Shown one piece after another: positions 48,250 through 58,735 of a stretch of DNA of 64,000 bases. The notes below the pieces were generated by a model, which saw nothing but the letters and a program-made list of their open reading frames with translations, searched no databases and was not told the origin of the DNA. The stretch spans positions 43,710,001 to 43,774,000 of the forward strand of contig CANTUV010000035.1 in the NCBI GenBank assembly GCA_947685225.1. Direction: 5' to 3'. Every line of letters starts with the position of its first letter. The first letter of the stretch is position 1. Source of the stretch: Garcia nutans (Eukaryota; Streptophyta; Magnoliopsida; Malpighiales; Euphorbiaceae). The position numbers and the translations under genes are program-made.

Positions 48250-49303
48250 CGAGTGATGATGGATTTTATGACTAGACTGCCTTTGAAGCAGAAAAAGCAT
48301 GATGCAATCTGAGTGATAATTGATCGGATGATGAAGACAACTCATTTTCTTCCAGTTTAGATGGATTATTCACTTGAGAGGTTGGTTGAGCTGTATATTA
48401 GTGAGATAGTGAGGTTGCATGGAGCCCCAGTTTCTTTGGTGTAGGACCGAGATCCCCAGTTTACATTGAGATTTTGGAGGAGTTTGCATGATGCATTAGG
48501 TTCTCAGTTGCATTTTAGTACTACTTTCATCCTCAGACAGATGGATAGTCAGAGGGAGTGGTACATATTCTAGAGGATATGTTGAGGAGTTGTATCATTG
48601 ATTTCATTGGGAGCTGGGACAGATTCTTGCCACTGATTGACTTTGCTTATAACAACAGTCATCGGTCTAGTATTGGAATGGCACCTTATGAGGCCTTGTA
48701 TGGCAGGAAGTGCAGGACACCTTTGTATTGGGATGAGATTGGAGAAGGTAAATTGGTCGGTCCCAATTTGATTAAGGAAATGGAAGAGAAAGTGAAGGTG
48801 ATTTGGGGTTGTCTAAAAGTAGCTTCAGACTAACAAAAATCCTATACGAATTTAAAGAGGAAAGACATAGAGTTCAGTGTGAGAGATAAAGTATTCCTGA
48901 AGGTGTCTCTATGGAAGAAGTTTTTAGATTCGGTTGTAAAGGAAAGTTGAGCTCTCGTTTCATAGGACCATATGAGATACTAGAGAGAGTTGGTCCAGTG
49001 GCTTACAGACTGACTCTGTCACCTGAGTTGGACCGGATACATAATGTCTTCCATGTATCTATGATTCAGAGGTACAGTTCAGACCCATCTCATATCTTGT
49101 CAATTGAGTCCATTGAGGTGAGTCCGGATCTGACTTACGAAGAAGAACCAGTGGAGATCTTGGCACGAGAGGTAAAAGAGTTGAGGAATAAGAAGGTGCT
49201 ACTTGTGAAAGTCCTTTGGAGGAATCATGCCACTGAGAAAGTGACATGGGAGAGTGTGCAGATGATATGGAGTCGGTATCCTCAGTTGTTCCAGAGTGAA
49301 TAG
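48250..49303 (+). pseudogene. Integrase and chromodomain tail of element G, broken
   Basis: This is the distal part of a Ty3 chromovirus pol, related to that of F. Readable pieces: MDFMTRLP, RDPQFTLRFW, AYNNSHRSSIGMAPYEALYG, FIGPYEILERVGPVAYRL, and a chromodomain-like end (PVEILAREVKELRNK ... VTWESVQMIWSRYPQLFQ). Lesions: TGA near 48309, TAG near 48358, TAG near 48443, a lost T near 48528, TAG near 48546, TAA near 48832 and a frame change near 48920. The 5' part of pol lies beyond LTR E1, off the left edge of the window. Confidence 0.88.
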
Positions 49304-49333
49304 CAAGTAATTTCGCGGACAAAATTTTATTTA

Positions 49334-49343
49334 GGAGGAGAGA
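49334..49343 (+). promoter_or_regulatory. Polypurine tract of element G
   Basis: GGAGGAGAGA just before the LTR start at 49346. Confidence 0.75.
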
Positions 49344-49345
49344 AT

Positions 49346-52191
49346 TGTAACATCTGAAATTTTATAAAAATAAATAAAATAAATTAAAATTAAATTGGAT
49401 AAGTTAAATAAATGATTTAAATGAAAAATGAAAGGATTTTAAATAAAAAAGAAGAAGGTATATATAAAATATACATGAAATATACATAAAGTATATAAAA
49501 GTCAACAAACGTCATCTTTTAAAAATCAAAGGTCCAACGGCATTTTTGTAATTAAACTTTGAAAATTGAAAATTAATTAAATAATTTTAAAATAAATTAT
49601 TTTTAATGAAAGATGTAAATTTTGAGTTTTTTATTAAATAATTAATTAAAAATATAATTAAATATTATATATATGGTTTAAAAAGAAAGTGGAATGAAAG
49701 AGAAAATTGATTTTTTTTCATCTTCTTCTTCTTCTTGCTAAGGGTCGAAACTCCATGGCTATACAAGCTCAAGATTTTCATTCTTTCATGATTCAAGAAT
49801 TGAAAGTAATTCAACATTTTAATTGAAGTTTTGGTGTTTTCTACTTAAAATAGTAAGTTTCCAACTTCTTTACTTGATTTTTCATAAAGATATGAATCTA
49901 TTGATTTTGGATTTTTGGAGTGGTGTGTTTTAATTGTGTATTTGGGTATGAATGAAGTTGTTTTGAGTAGTTAACAATGATTTTAAGGTTGGACTGAAAA
50001 AATTATTAAGTTTGAGTGAGATTTGGTGAAGAAAGAGAATTTAGGGTTATGGGAGAATTAGACTTTTGAATTCATTTGATTTAATTGTGCAATTTGGTTC
50101 TAAATGTGTTATTTTGATGCATGAACAAGTATTTTAAAGTCAAATGATGGATTTGGTTGTGTTTGGATAGAGTTTAGATGAAGTAGTATTGATTTAGGGT
50201 TTTGGAAAAGTGAATTTTCAAAGATGGTGAATTGTTTGATTTTTAATGTTTAAAGCATGTTGTTTAATGATATAAGTGATTAATGTAAGCTTTGATTGAT
50301 AATTGGGTTGAGTTGGAATGGAAAACCTACAATGGTGAAGCTTATGCCATTTTAGCATTTTGGACATAAGTATGTGTTTAACTAATGTAATTGGTCTAAA
50401 CATGTTAAAATATGTTTTTAATGATATTAATAAACTTAAAACACCAATTTGAATGGTTTAATATGGTTGTCCTACGTTAAAGAAAGGTTATGCTATATGT
50501 TTAGGGTTTTGATTAAAGTGGTGTATAATTAAGGTTTGACGCCTGAAATGCCTTAGAATGTAATATTAAAGGATTATATTTAATCACATTTGATATAGGC
50601 ATTGAGAGGCAGTAGTTTGCCCAACCCTAGTGTTGAAGGAAAACTTGGAAGAGGAGGTTGGAGTTTGATTTTGAGCTTGCTTTTGAGAGCTTATAAAGGT
50701 ATGTACAAACTCTTGATAAATGTGGCATAATTGAATTACATTTGGGCTTAACACATTTTGGTTGAAAAATGTGTTAAGCTACTTGATGCATTGATTAATC
50801 ATGAACAATGTGCTATGACATGTGTAGTGTTATATATGCATTAAATGCATTGTGAAAAGCCATTGTTAATGGCTAAATTACATAAAATGTGAATTATGTG
50901 AATTATGTAAAAATAGCCCAAAGTGTTTGGGTAATGTAATTTTGATGTGGAATGTGATACATTGTGATGATATATTGAGATATGATAGAATGTGATGAAT
51001 TAAAATGAAATGACATTGATATGAATGAGAAAAAAATGAAAATGATGCAATGTGATGAAAAATTAGAAAATGAGACAATGAGCCTAATTGATAATGGGAA
51101 AAGAGGCAATGTGCCTAGTTGATTATGAGAAAATGAGAAAGAAAGTGATAATGAAAAATATAAAATAATTGTGTACTTAGTATGTTATTCAATTTTTAGA
51201 GTTCTGTGTTTGTCGGCATGCCTATGAGGTTATCCTCATTATTTACCTTCGGGGCTAGCTTTTGAGCAATTACTTTGATTTGCCTTCGGGGCTAGACGCT
51301 TGGCGTCACTGTGATATGATTTTTCTTTGGGGCTAGCTTTTGAGTATTATTATGATTTGCCTTCAGGACTAGACATATGGTGTCAATTTGGACCAAAACA
51401 GTAACTCTAGGATTTGAATGGCATATTAGATCTTTTGGGCTCATGCTTGTGTTTGTTCTTGTGTGAATTATAGAATGGTGAAATAATATGTTTAAAAGTG
51501 AGCTTGGATGCCACATTGTGATATAGCATAAAAGCATTAAGCATTTGCATTGTATTTAAGTTTATTTGTTATTAAAGTTCGTATCGTTAGGCTTTTGTCT
51601 TAGCGTGATTGTAATTCATCGCGTAGGTGACATGGGCGATCCAGTTGAGCCGGAGAGTTCTTCTAGACTGAGTTGGGTCTAGATTTGAGATTTTGCTAGT
51701 AGAGTTGATTTTGGACATCAAAATCAGAGACACTGCCAGCATGTATATGTTTTATATTACATTTTGACATTATGTATATTATATTATGTTTTGATGTATA
51801 AATTGTAAATTATAAAGAATATGTTGAAAAATTTTATGATATGGGTTTTATATATGTGTTTTTGATAAATATATGATTGGTTTTTATTGGAAGTGTTTTT
51901 CTTATGCAGGTTGTGGTTTGTTTTTTTTTTTTTTGGATTGTCCAAATTATAAACAAAACTCTAGGGAATTTTTTCCAGAGATTTTTATGTAAAATGGTTA
52001 TTTTGGAAACTATAATAAATAAAGAATATTTTATTACTATTTATATATATATATTGAAGTATTTTGAAAATTTAAATTGATAATGTAAACATTTTTATTA
52101 AAACAGATTATGGAATTCTTATACAGTATACGCATATTTTATATATATGGGGTATATGTATTCTATGTAGATAGGGTATAAAGGTGTTACA
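49346..52191 (+). mobile_element. LTR G (3' LTR of element G)
   Basis: 2846 bp, TGTAACATCTG...AAAGGTGTTACA, directly after the polypurine tract. It includes a CTT run near 49725, repeated AATGGC-type words near 50860, a module of four CTTCGGGGCTAGAC-like words (51240-51370), the hairpin at 51603-51624 and an ATACGCATAT box near 52125. It belongs to the same family group as LTR E1 but in the opposite orientation. Confidence 0.88.
51603..51624 (+). promoter_or_regulatory. Conserved LTR hairpin, diverged copy in LTR G
   Basis: GCGTGAT 51603-51609, 8-base loop, ATCGCGT 51618-51624. Two Watson-Crick pairs of the other LTRs have become G-U pairs. Confidence 0.55.
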
Positions 52192-52405
52192 GAGGCCCAT
52201 GCGTAGCTCCTCCGATGACTGAAATCTAAGGAAAGGCCATACTCGGGATGGCACTCCTCCTTAGTGGGGTGGTGTAAAAGACCGGTCACCCTATAGTGGT
52301 GACTTAAAGTGGCAGTAGCTTTAGACTTTGATGAAACATAGAAGAAGAAGAAGAGAGCCAGGAAGAAAGAACTAACCTGGGTTCAAACCCAAGGCTCTGA
52401 TACCA
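52192..52405 (-). mobile_element. Start of internal region of element K, with primer site 52394-52405
   Basis: On the minus strand TGGTATCAGAGC (tRNA-iMet primer site) directly follows the LTR end and is itself followed by CTTGGGTTTGAACCCAGG, a hairpin. The remaining 190 bases contain no gag. It is cut at 52191, where element G inserted. Confidence 0.7.
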
Positions 52406-52589
52406 TGAGAAAATAGAGAAGAAATGGAGGAAAGCTTCTATCTTCTATATATTATTACTCAGATACAATCAGCTTACATTATACAAATAGCCCATCCCTA
52501 CAGCTAGACTCATTCTTAGCCCATTCCTACAGCCTAACATTCCACTTCTACAGTTAGATATCTTAATAGAATATAAAGTAATTGTAACA
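52406..52589 (-). mobile_element. Short LTR of element K (Copia-like or TRIM), 184 bp
   Basis: The sense strand starts TGTTACAATTACTTTATATTC-like and ends CTATTTTCTCA at the primer site. Its length suits short Copia LTRs or miniature elements. The partner LTR is not visible. The outer end (52589) rests on the TGTTAC start alone. Confidence 0.6.
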
Positions 52590-53437
52590 AAAACATTAAC
52601 AATGAAGAATGATGCTTTACATAATTATGATTGTGCTATTGTTTCCATATAGTGACCTTCATGTCCTGTTTGTTAATATTAATATTTTGCTTTGATGTGA
52701 AGTATTTTACAGGGATTTCTACATTAATATTTCAAAGAATAAAATATTTTCAAAAATACCCACTTTTCAATTTTTAATTTTAAAAATACCCAACTTTTAA
52801 ATATATACATCCAGTATACCATAGGTATACACTTACATATCAACTTTCAATTTCAAAAATACTCCACTTTCAGTGAAAGTATATAAAAACTATAGTATTT
52901 GAAAGAAAGTTAAAAATTGATATGTGATATAATTTTCTCTATTTTAAAAGCTCCACAAGTCAAATTTGAGTTGTTGTTCTTATTTCCTTGTGAAACCAGT
53001 TCATGAGTTTCCCGGCCGGTTTAGTAGGTTAAACGGATTTGACTGCATGAACTAAACTGGCCACTGGTCTGGTTCCCGGGTTTCCCTTTTCAACTGGTGA
53101 ATAACTTTTAGATCAGTAATATGAGCTTGAGATCTTTTATGCTGTAAGTGTTGATATTCTGAAAAGTTATAAAATATCAGAAATGCATATCTCCATATTC
53201 CTTAAAGTAGAGTTTCTTGTCAATATCATATTTTTTTTATAAACAATATCAAGATCAACTTGTTATGTGGCTATCTTAGTGCAGAATAATATCTTACTTC
53301 CTTTTTAAATTTTAAATGGTTTCTCCTTTTATTTAAAGTCATCTTTCATATTTGATCTGAAATACCTTTTTTATTATTGCATTGGTCAAAATAGAAATGA
53401 AGTCGAACTGCCTTAAATCTGTTATTTTTTACTGCAG
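52590..53437. other. AT-rich sequence left of the sirtuin exons, probably intron
   Basis: No ORF or repeat is recognised. It ends in a good acceptor (TTTTTTACTGCAG) at 53437, so it is read as the remains of an intron of the sirtuin gene, into which element K inserted. Confidence 0.4.
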
Positions 53438-55086
53438 TGGGCAGCGGTAATTGAAAATCTAGATTATGGTAGTCCTGGATCAGACAAAAGCTTTGGCATG
53501 AAGCAAAGGCCTGACGGTGATATTGAGATTGATAAGAAAATTTGGGAGGAAGATTTTCACATACCTACATGCCAAAAGTGCAATGGAGTGCTCAAACCTG
53601 ATGTAATGACTTAGTTCCATAAATTAGAATTTTCATAACAGCTTATGTCTGGGTAGCTTTTATTTTCTAGATTTCATTGTGAAATTGTTCACCTTGCCAT
53701 TAACTGATAATGGTGATGAAAAGAGATGAATAATAGATTTCTCATATTTTTGTGAATTCTTTTTTACTAGATGAGAAGATCATCTGCTCGTAACTACCAA
53801 CTTTATAGGACATGTGGCCATAGGATTTCTCAAGTATGATTTTTACAATGGGTAATTGTATGATATGGCTATAGGCATATGTTTCAATTCATGAGGATGG
53901 GTGCATTGAACATGCTTGGTTTTTGAAATGGCAAAGTAAACATATATAGTTTGGCATTGGCTTATATGCTTTTATGAGGTAACAAGTCCAATCATGAGTC
54001 TTTACATACACAGCCTTGATCTACCTTTAACAAAAGAATTTGTTACTTTGGTTGTATACAGTATGCCATAATCAAATTGTACAACATTCTATATGTTCTC
54101 TTGTATTAAGTTCCATATGCTTATGCAATCAGAGGTCTACTACCATTTTTTCTAAATCTGGGTTAAGGTTTACTTCTTTTCATCGATAAAGAAGTTTCCC
54201 TTTTTTTTTCCTTAGAAAAGCATTTGTTTTTTGGTGCCATGTAGTTTTGGCACCTTATGTGGAACTGCTTATTGTACTTACAGGTTATTTGTCTTAGGTT
54301 GGTTTGGAATTATTTTCCCAACAAGTGGTGGTATTTGGTTGAACATACACACAAGTTTATGGGACTATAATTAAGGTCTTCTGGAAATCCATTGTTTTGT
54401 AATTGTGCTTAGCAATTCTAAAGGCAGATATGAATTTTTCTTTGAATGTGTGAAAAAATAATATGGATATATGCATGTTATATGTGTGTCCTAATGATTT
54501 ATTTTTCTTGTCCAAGCAAATGCATTCATGTGTTCGCTTGTGGCGTAGTAGCAGAAATTGGCACAATGGAGTGATATTTCTAATGTTAATCCTCCGCATG
54601 ATAATCTTGAAGGTTGTTTTCTTTGGTGATAATGTCCCAAAAGAAAAGGCAAACAAGGCAATGGAGGCTCAAAAGGATGCCATGCATTCCTTGTACTAGG
54701 ATCATCACTAATGACCATGTCTGCTTACCGACTTGTTAGGTAGTTTATATTTCATTCTCTTCCATTAGTGCATCTAACTATCATGCTTATTTTTCTTTTT
54801 GCAATTCTTTAGCTTATAAAGGTTTGGAAATTGATCATGGCAGGGTTGCTCACAAGGCAGGTGCTCCTACAACAATTGTTAATGTAATGTAGGAGTAACA
54901 CGAGCTGATGACTTCATGCCCTTGAAGATTAATGCCCTAGTGGGAGAGGTAAAGTCTTTTGGAACCAAGTTAGGAAGTGGCACCTGAAATTTATGTTAGT
55001 TTTGTTGATTAATGGAATATCATGGATTTTCATAGATATTGCCTAGAGTGATTGACATTGGATCCCTCAAAATTCCTACTCTCTAA
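53438..55086 (+). pseudogene. SRT2: Sirtuin (NAD-dependent deacylase, SRT2-like), C-terminal exons, broken
   Basis: SRT2-type sirtuins remove acyl groups from lysine using NAD; the plant member is largely mitochondrial. Four exons are readable: 53438-53602 (starts WAAVIENLDYGSPGSD, has FHIPTCQKCNGVLKPD with a zinc CxxC pair), 54613-54739 (VVFFGDNVPKEKANKAMEA, then LVLGSSLMTMSAYRLV), 54844-54948 (VAHKAGAPTTIVNV, then GVTRADDFMPLKI) and 55036-55086 (ILPRVIDIGSLKIPTL and TAA). Splice sites GT/AG are present at all junctions. Lesions: one base lost near 54669, and AATGT duplicated near 54880-54890. The exons with the NAD-binding and catalytic His motifs are not in the window; they may lie left of the transposon nest. 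Confidence 0.85.
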
Positions 55087-55445
55087 TTATGATATCAGAA
55101 ACCAGGTACTATGATAACTACATCATCTTTCATTCATTTCAATTTCAATGCTCAAAATAGTGTTTGATGGCTAATATCTAACCATCTTAGCAACTGAATT
55201 GTCTTTTTTGTTTGTAGATGAGGACTTCAAATGAAGGATAGGATCTAAAACTGTAATACTAAAGCTTTTAATTATTACTATTGTTTATGCTTTATGTGAT
55301 TTCATGTTTATAGCTAATTATTTATTTTTTAATTGCATGAATTACATTTCTTTTTTATTACTATAAATTTGAACTTTATTTGGCTCCTGCATGTTTTAGA
55401 CAAATGTTTTTATTTATAAATTTATGCTAAATTGGTAGAAGCTTT
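55087..55445. other. Region 3' of the sirtuin remnant
   Basis: AT-rich, no ORF; presumably the old 3' untranslated and downstream region up to the insertion of element I. Confidence 0.35.
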
Positions 55446-56213
55446 TGTTTTCTCAAAAAATTAATTAAGAGAAAAACACGTTTTGGCCTTTTTGATTTGG
55501 TGTGGGGGTGTGCCAGAGAATATAGGGTTCTCAACTAAAATGCGCTTAATCAAACTTCTACTAAGCGATTGTGTGGATTTCTCAAAGAACTAAAGAGAAA
55601 TCAAAGTTTTCAAACTCCCTTTAGTAAGTTCATTTGGATTCTACAGTAAAATATGATATTAGTAAAAGATGTAGAAAAACTGGCATGTAGAATGATGGTT
55701 GTGGAAAAAATACTGTTTAGTTGAAGAATGAACCATGATTGCATTAAATTCACTAATTTCAAAAATTGAACTGTTTATTATAATACTAAGCTTGAAATAT
55801 ATTGGATTGAAAAGGTAAAATTAAGTAATATGAAATAGAAGAAATGAATAAACTAAATTAATTAAAAAAAGTTGACATTTTGCTATTGTGGAACTGGAGT
55901 ATGTTGCTGTGGAATCCGAATTATGCACCTTTAATTTCTAAGATTGAGAGTTTTATCTATTCTAGGACTGATAATTAAGTGTTTGTGATGGTTGTTAGAG
56001 GGCTCTCTTCTTCTTTCTTTCTTTCTTTTAAATCTTTTTCTTAGAAGTAGCTCCTTATTTTTAGGAATAACTTCCCATATTATTCTTCACTTCTTCCATA
56101 TAACTTCTATGTTTCCAAATAACTACCCCACTCTTCCTTTTAATGTCCATGATTTATACCCCATTTTTTGTCAACTTCTCATTTTTTAACCACCAACTAC
56201 TTTCTTTTAAACA
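55446..56213 (-). mobile_element. LTR of element I, left (3' in element sense)
   Basis: Ends CTTTTAAACA. Compared with the right LTR it lacks about 25-30 bases near this end, a segment that in the right LTR forms an ACCAAAATTAACCATTTTTTT-type inverted repeat. Confidence 0.7.
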
Positions 56214-56289
56214 ACTCTTTTGTAAAGCCAAATGTATGGTGAAAATTTTATTATGTTTCTCGGATGCCACAGATTTTGCAATTTTTCAT

Positions 56290-56520
56290 AGGGTTCTCAT
56301 TTTTTTTAGATTCTGCAGAAAAGACCTTTCCACAGTCTTTGTAATTTTTTTACAGACTCTGTAGAAAAACTTTCTACAGACTCTGTAGAATTTTAATAGA
56401 CCCTGTAACTTTCTGCAAACTCTGTAATTTTTCACAGCCTCTGTAGAATATCAACAGACTACAATTTTTTGCAAACTCTGTAATTTTTCATAGCCTCTGC
56501 AGAATATCAACGTGCTGCAA
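56290..56520. repeat. Degenerate CTCTGTAGAA repeats in element I
   Basis: About ten imperfect units of 25-40 bases built on ACAGACTCTGTAGAA and GCAAACTCTGTAATTTTTC. Similar words recur at 57360-57420 and in the LTRs (CTACAGCAAAATATGA). Confidence 0.65.
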
Positions 56521-57911
56521 AAAAAATAAAATTTTTTAGAATTTTTCACAGGCTATTTACATATCCAATGCACCTTAGACTTTTTTTTAAGATTAAAAGT
56601 GGCTAGTATGCCTACTTTAATTTTTATTAATAATATTTAAAAAAGTGGCCCAAAGATCAACTTTCTATTAAAACATAAACAAACCAAATATTATAAAAAT
56701 AAATAAAATTTACTAGAATGTATAATATAATTTGCTGAGGAATTGCCCCTCGAGCATTTTGAACTCCAATTACATATTTTTCCTCTATATATTTTGGGCT
56801 TGCCACAGGCTCAAAGTTCTCCTTATCCTCAATAATCTTCTCTTAGAATTTTATTTTGCTCCTAGGTTGAATCTCACACTCTTTCTGCCCTCTTTCCACA
56901 ACTTTTTGCCTTAGAATCCCTTTTTTTTGGGTTTTGGTTAAAGGAAGTGGAAATTTCTTTTGTTGAAGCTTATGCATTTGGTTGCTTGAAGAAACCTAAG
57001 GAGGTAGTACAAGTTTATCCCTTTGTTGTGGTGGACATCTTTTTTTATAGTTGGAATTGGGTTTCCTCAGGGCATGTTCATTTCTTAACACTTTTTCTTT
57101 AGGCACTAATTCTTTTGGAACCCAAATTTGGCAAATTTTCATTTTTGGGTTTCATTGTTCTCTAAGTATTTCTTAGGCATCCAAATCTGATAAAATATTT
57201 TTCTAGATTTTGCTTTTAAAGAATTTTGCCTTTCTTTCTTTTTTTGCCTTGAATTTTAATGGGGCTGACATGTGGATTTTAAGGTGGCCAATATCCTTTA
57301 AACCAAGCCCACATTCCATAGTTTTTCTCTCCTTAACATCAGCTATCATAGGTTTTGCATTTTTACACAGATTCTGCAGAAGAACATTTTTCACATACTC
57401 TGCAGGTTTTTCCACAGGCATTAGAGAATTTATCTCCAACAAAGGAAGCTGTGGAATTTTGTTGCTTGCTGGTGCATTTTCATCTAATATGCATATGCTC
57501 CCATGTAATTCAGCAACTTCCTTTTGTTTTACATAGAGGAATATCTTTTTCTTCAGCTTGCACCTGTGGATGGTGCATCTCATCAGGCTCTTGGGCTATG
57601 GAATGCCCCCCAAGCTCATCAAATTTCTGCTTAATAGGCTTAGTGTTTTGCAATCTCTCTAGGACTTTGATCAGCATCTAAGTCTTTTAGATTCCCTTCT
57701 CAGTTGCTTGCATTTATTTCTGGGATTGCTTTTGAAGTTCCACTATTTTCCTCTACCTTTCTACAAAAATTTTTGTCACATCATTAGTAATAATGGTATC
57801 ATGAAAATTTTTCACCTTTTGGAATTTCTTGTGAAAACACATCAATGTTTCTTTTTTTACCTTGTTGTTACACGTCATAGTAGAAATGAATCCCACAGCA
57901 ATACTGTAGAA

Positions 57912-57933
57912 TGGGGTCCCACTGGGCGTGCCA
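57912..57933 (-). promoter_or_regulatory. Probable primer binding site of element I
   Basis: The minus strand reads TGGCACGCCCAGTGGGACC five bases inside the right LTR, of the TGGC...GCCCA...GGG form used by many plant elements. I do not assign the tRNA. Confidence 0.6.
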
Positions 57934-57938
57934 ATTAA

Positions 57939-58730
57939 TGTTTCCTCAAAAAATTAATTAAGAGAAAAACACATTTTGGCCTTTTGATTTGGTGTCTGGG
58001 TGTGCCAGAGGATATAGGATCCTCAACCGAAATGTGCTTAAATGAACTTCTACCAAGCGATTGTGTAGATTTCTCAAATAACCAAAGAGAAATCAAAGTT
58101 CTCAAATTCCATCTAGTAAATTCATTTAGATTCTACAGCAAAATATGAGATTAGTGAAAGCTGTGAAAAACTAATTTGTAAAATAACAGCTATGGAAAAA
58201 TACTGTTTAGTTGAAGAAAAAGCCATAATTGCATTAAATTCACTAGTTTCAAAATTTAAACGGTGTATTACAATACTAAGCTTGAAATATACTGGATTGA
58301 AAAGGTAAAATTAAGGAACATAAAATAGAAGAAATGAACAAACTAAATTAACTAAAAAAGTTACATTTTGCTACTGTACAACTAGAGTATATTGCTGTAG
58401 AATCCGAATTCTGCACCTTTAATTTCTAATATTGAGAGTTTTATCTATTCTAGGGTTGATAATTAAGTGTTTGTGATGATTGTTGGAGGGCTCTCTTCTT
58501 TCTTTCTTTTAAATCTTTGTCTTAGAAATAGCTACTTATTTTTAGAAATAACTTCCCACATTCTTGTGCACTTCTTTCATATAACTTTCATGTTTTCAAA
58601 TAACTACCCCACTCTTCCTTTTAATACCCATGATTTAAGTCTCATTTTTTTTTTTTGTCAACTTTTCATTTTTTAACCGCCAACTACTTTCTTTTAACCA
58701 CCAAAAAAATGGTTAATTTTGGTGTAAACA
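57939..58730 (-). mobile_element. LTR of element I, right (5' in element sense)
   Basis: Starts TGTTTCCTCAAAAAATT and ends GGTGTAAACA; directly followed by GCTTT. Confidence 0.75.
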
Positions 58731-58735
58731 GCTTT

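Larger units (their letters stand above)
55446..58730 (-). mobile_element. Element I: small LTR retrotransposon without recognised genes
   Basis: Direct repeats 55446-56213 and 57939-58730 (about 0.77-0.79 kb, both starting TGTTTYCTCAAAAAATTAAT) bound a 1.7-kb interior. The target duplication GCTTT lies at 55441-55445 and 58731-58735. A primer-type site beside the right LTR gives minus orientation. The interior has one minus ORF of 126 codons (57583-57203) with no known domain and other short fragments, plus many CTGTAGA and TCTGCAG words. By eye the LTRs are around 90% alike, so it is an old insertion. Confidence 0.8.

Noticed and set aside
52376..52405. T-arm-like hairpin plus sequence ending in ATACCA, resembling the 3' end of a tRNA
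   Set aside because: No D arm or anticodon arm is present upstream. It is the complement of the primer binding site of element K on the minus strand.
53771..53838. Short ORF between sirtuin exons (MRRSSARNYQLYRTC...)
   Set aside because: It lies within an intron by position, and I see no similarity to sirtuin sequence.
57203..57583. Minus ORF of 126 codons in element I
   Set aside because: It may be a decayed element gene, but no domain is recognised and neighbouring frames are full of stops; mentioned under element I only.
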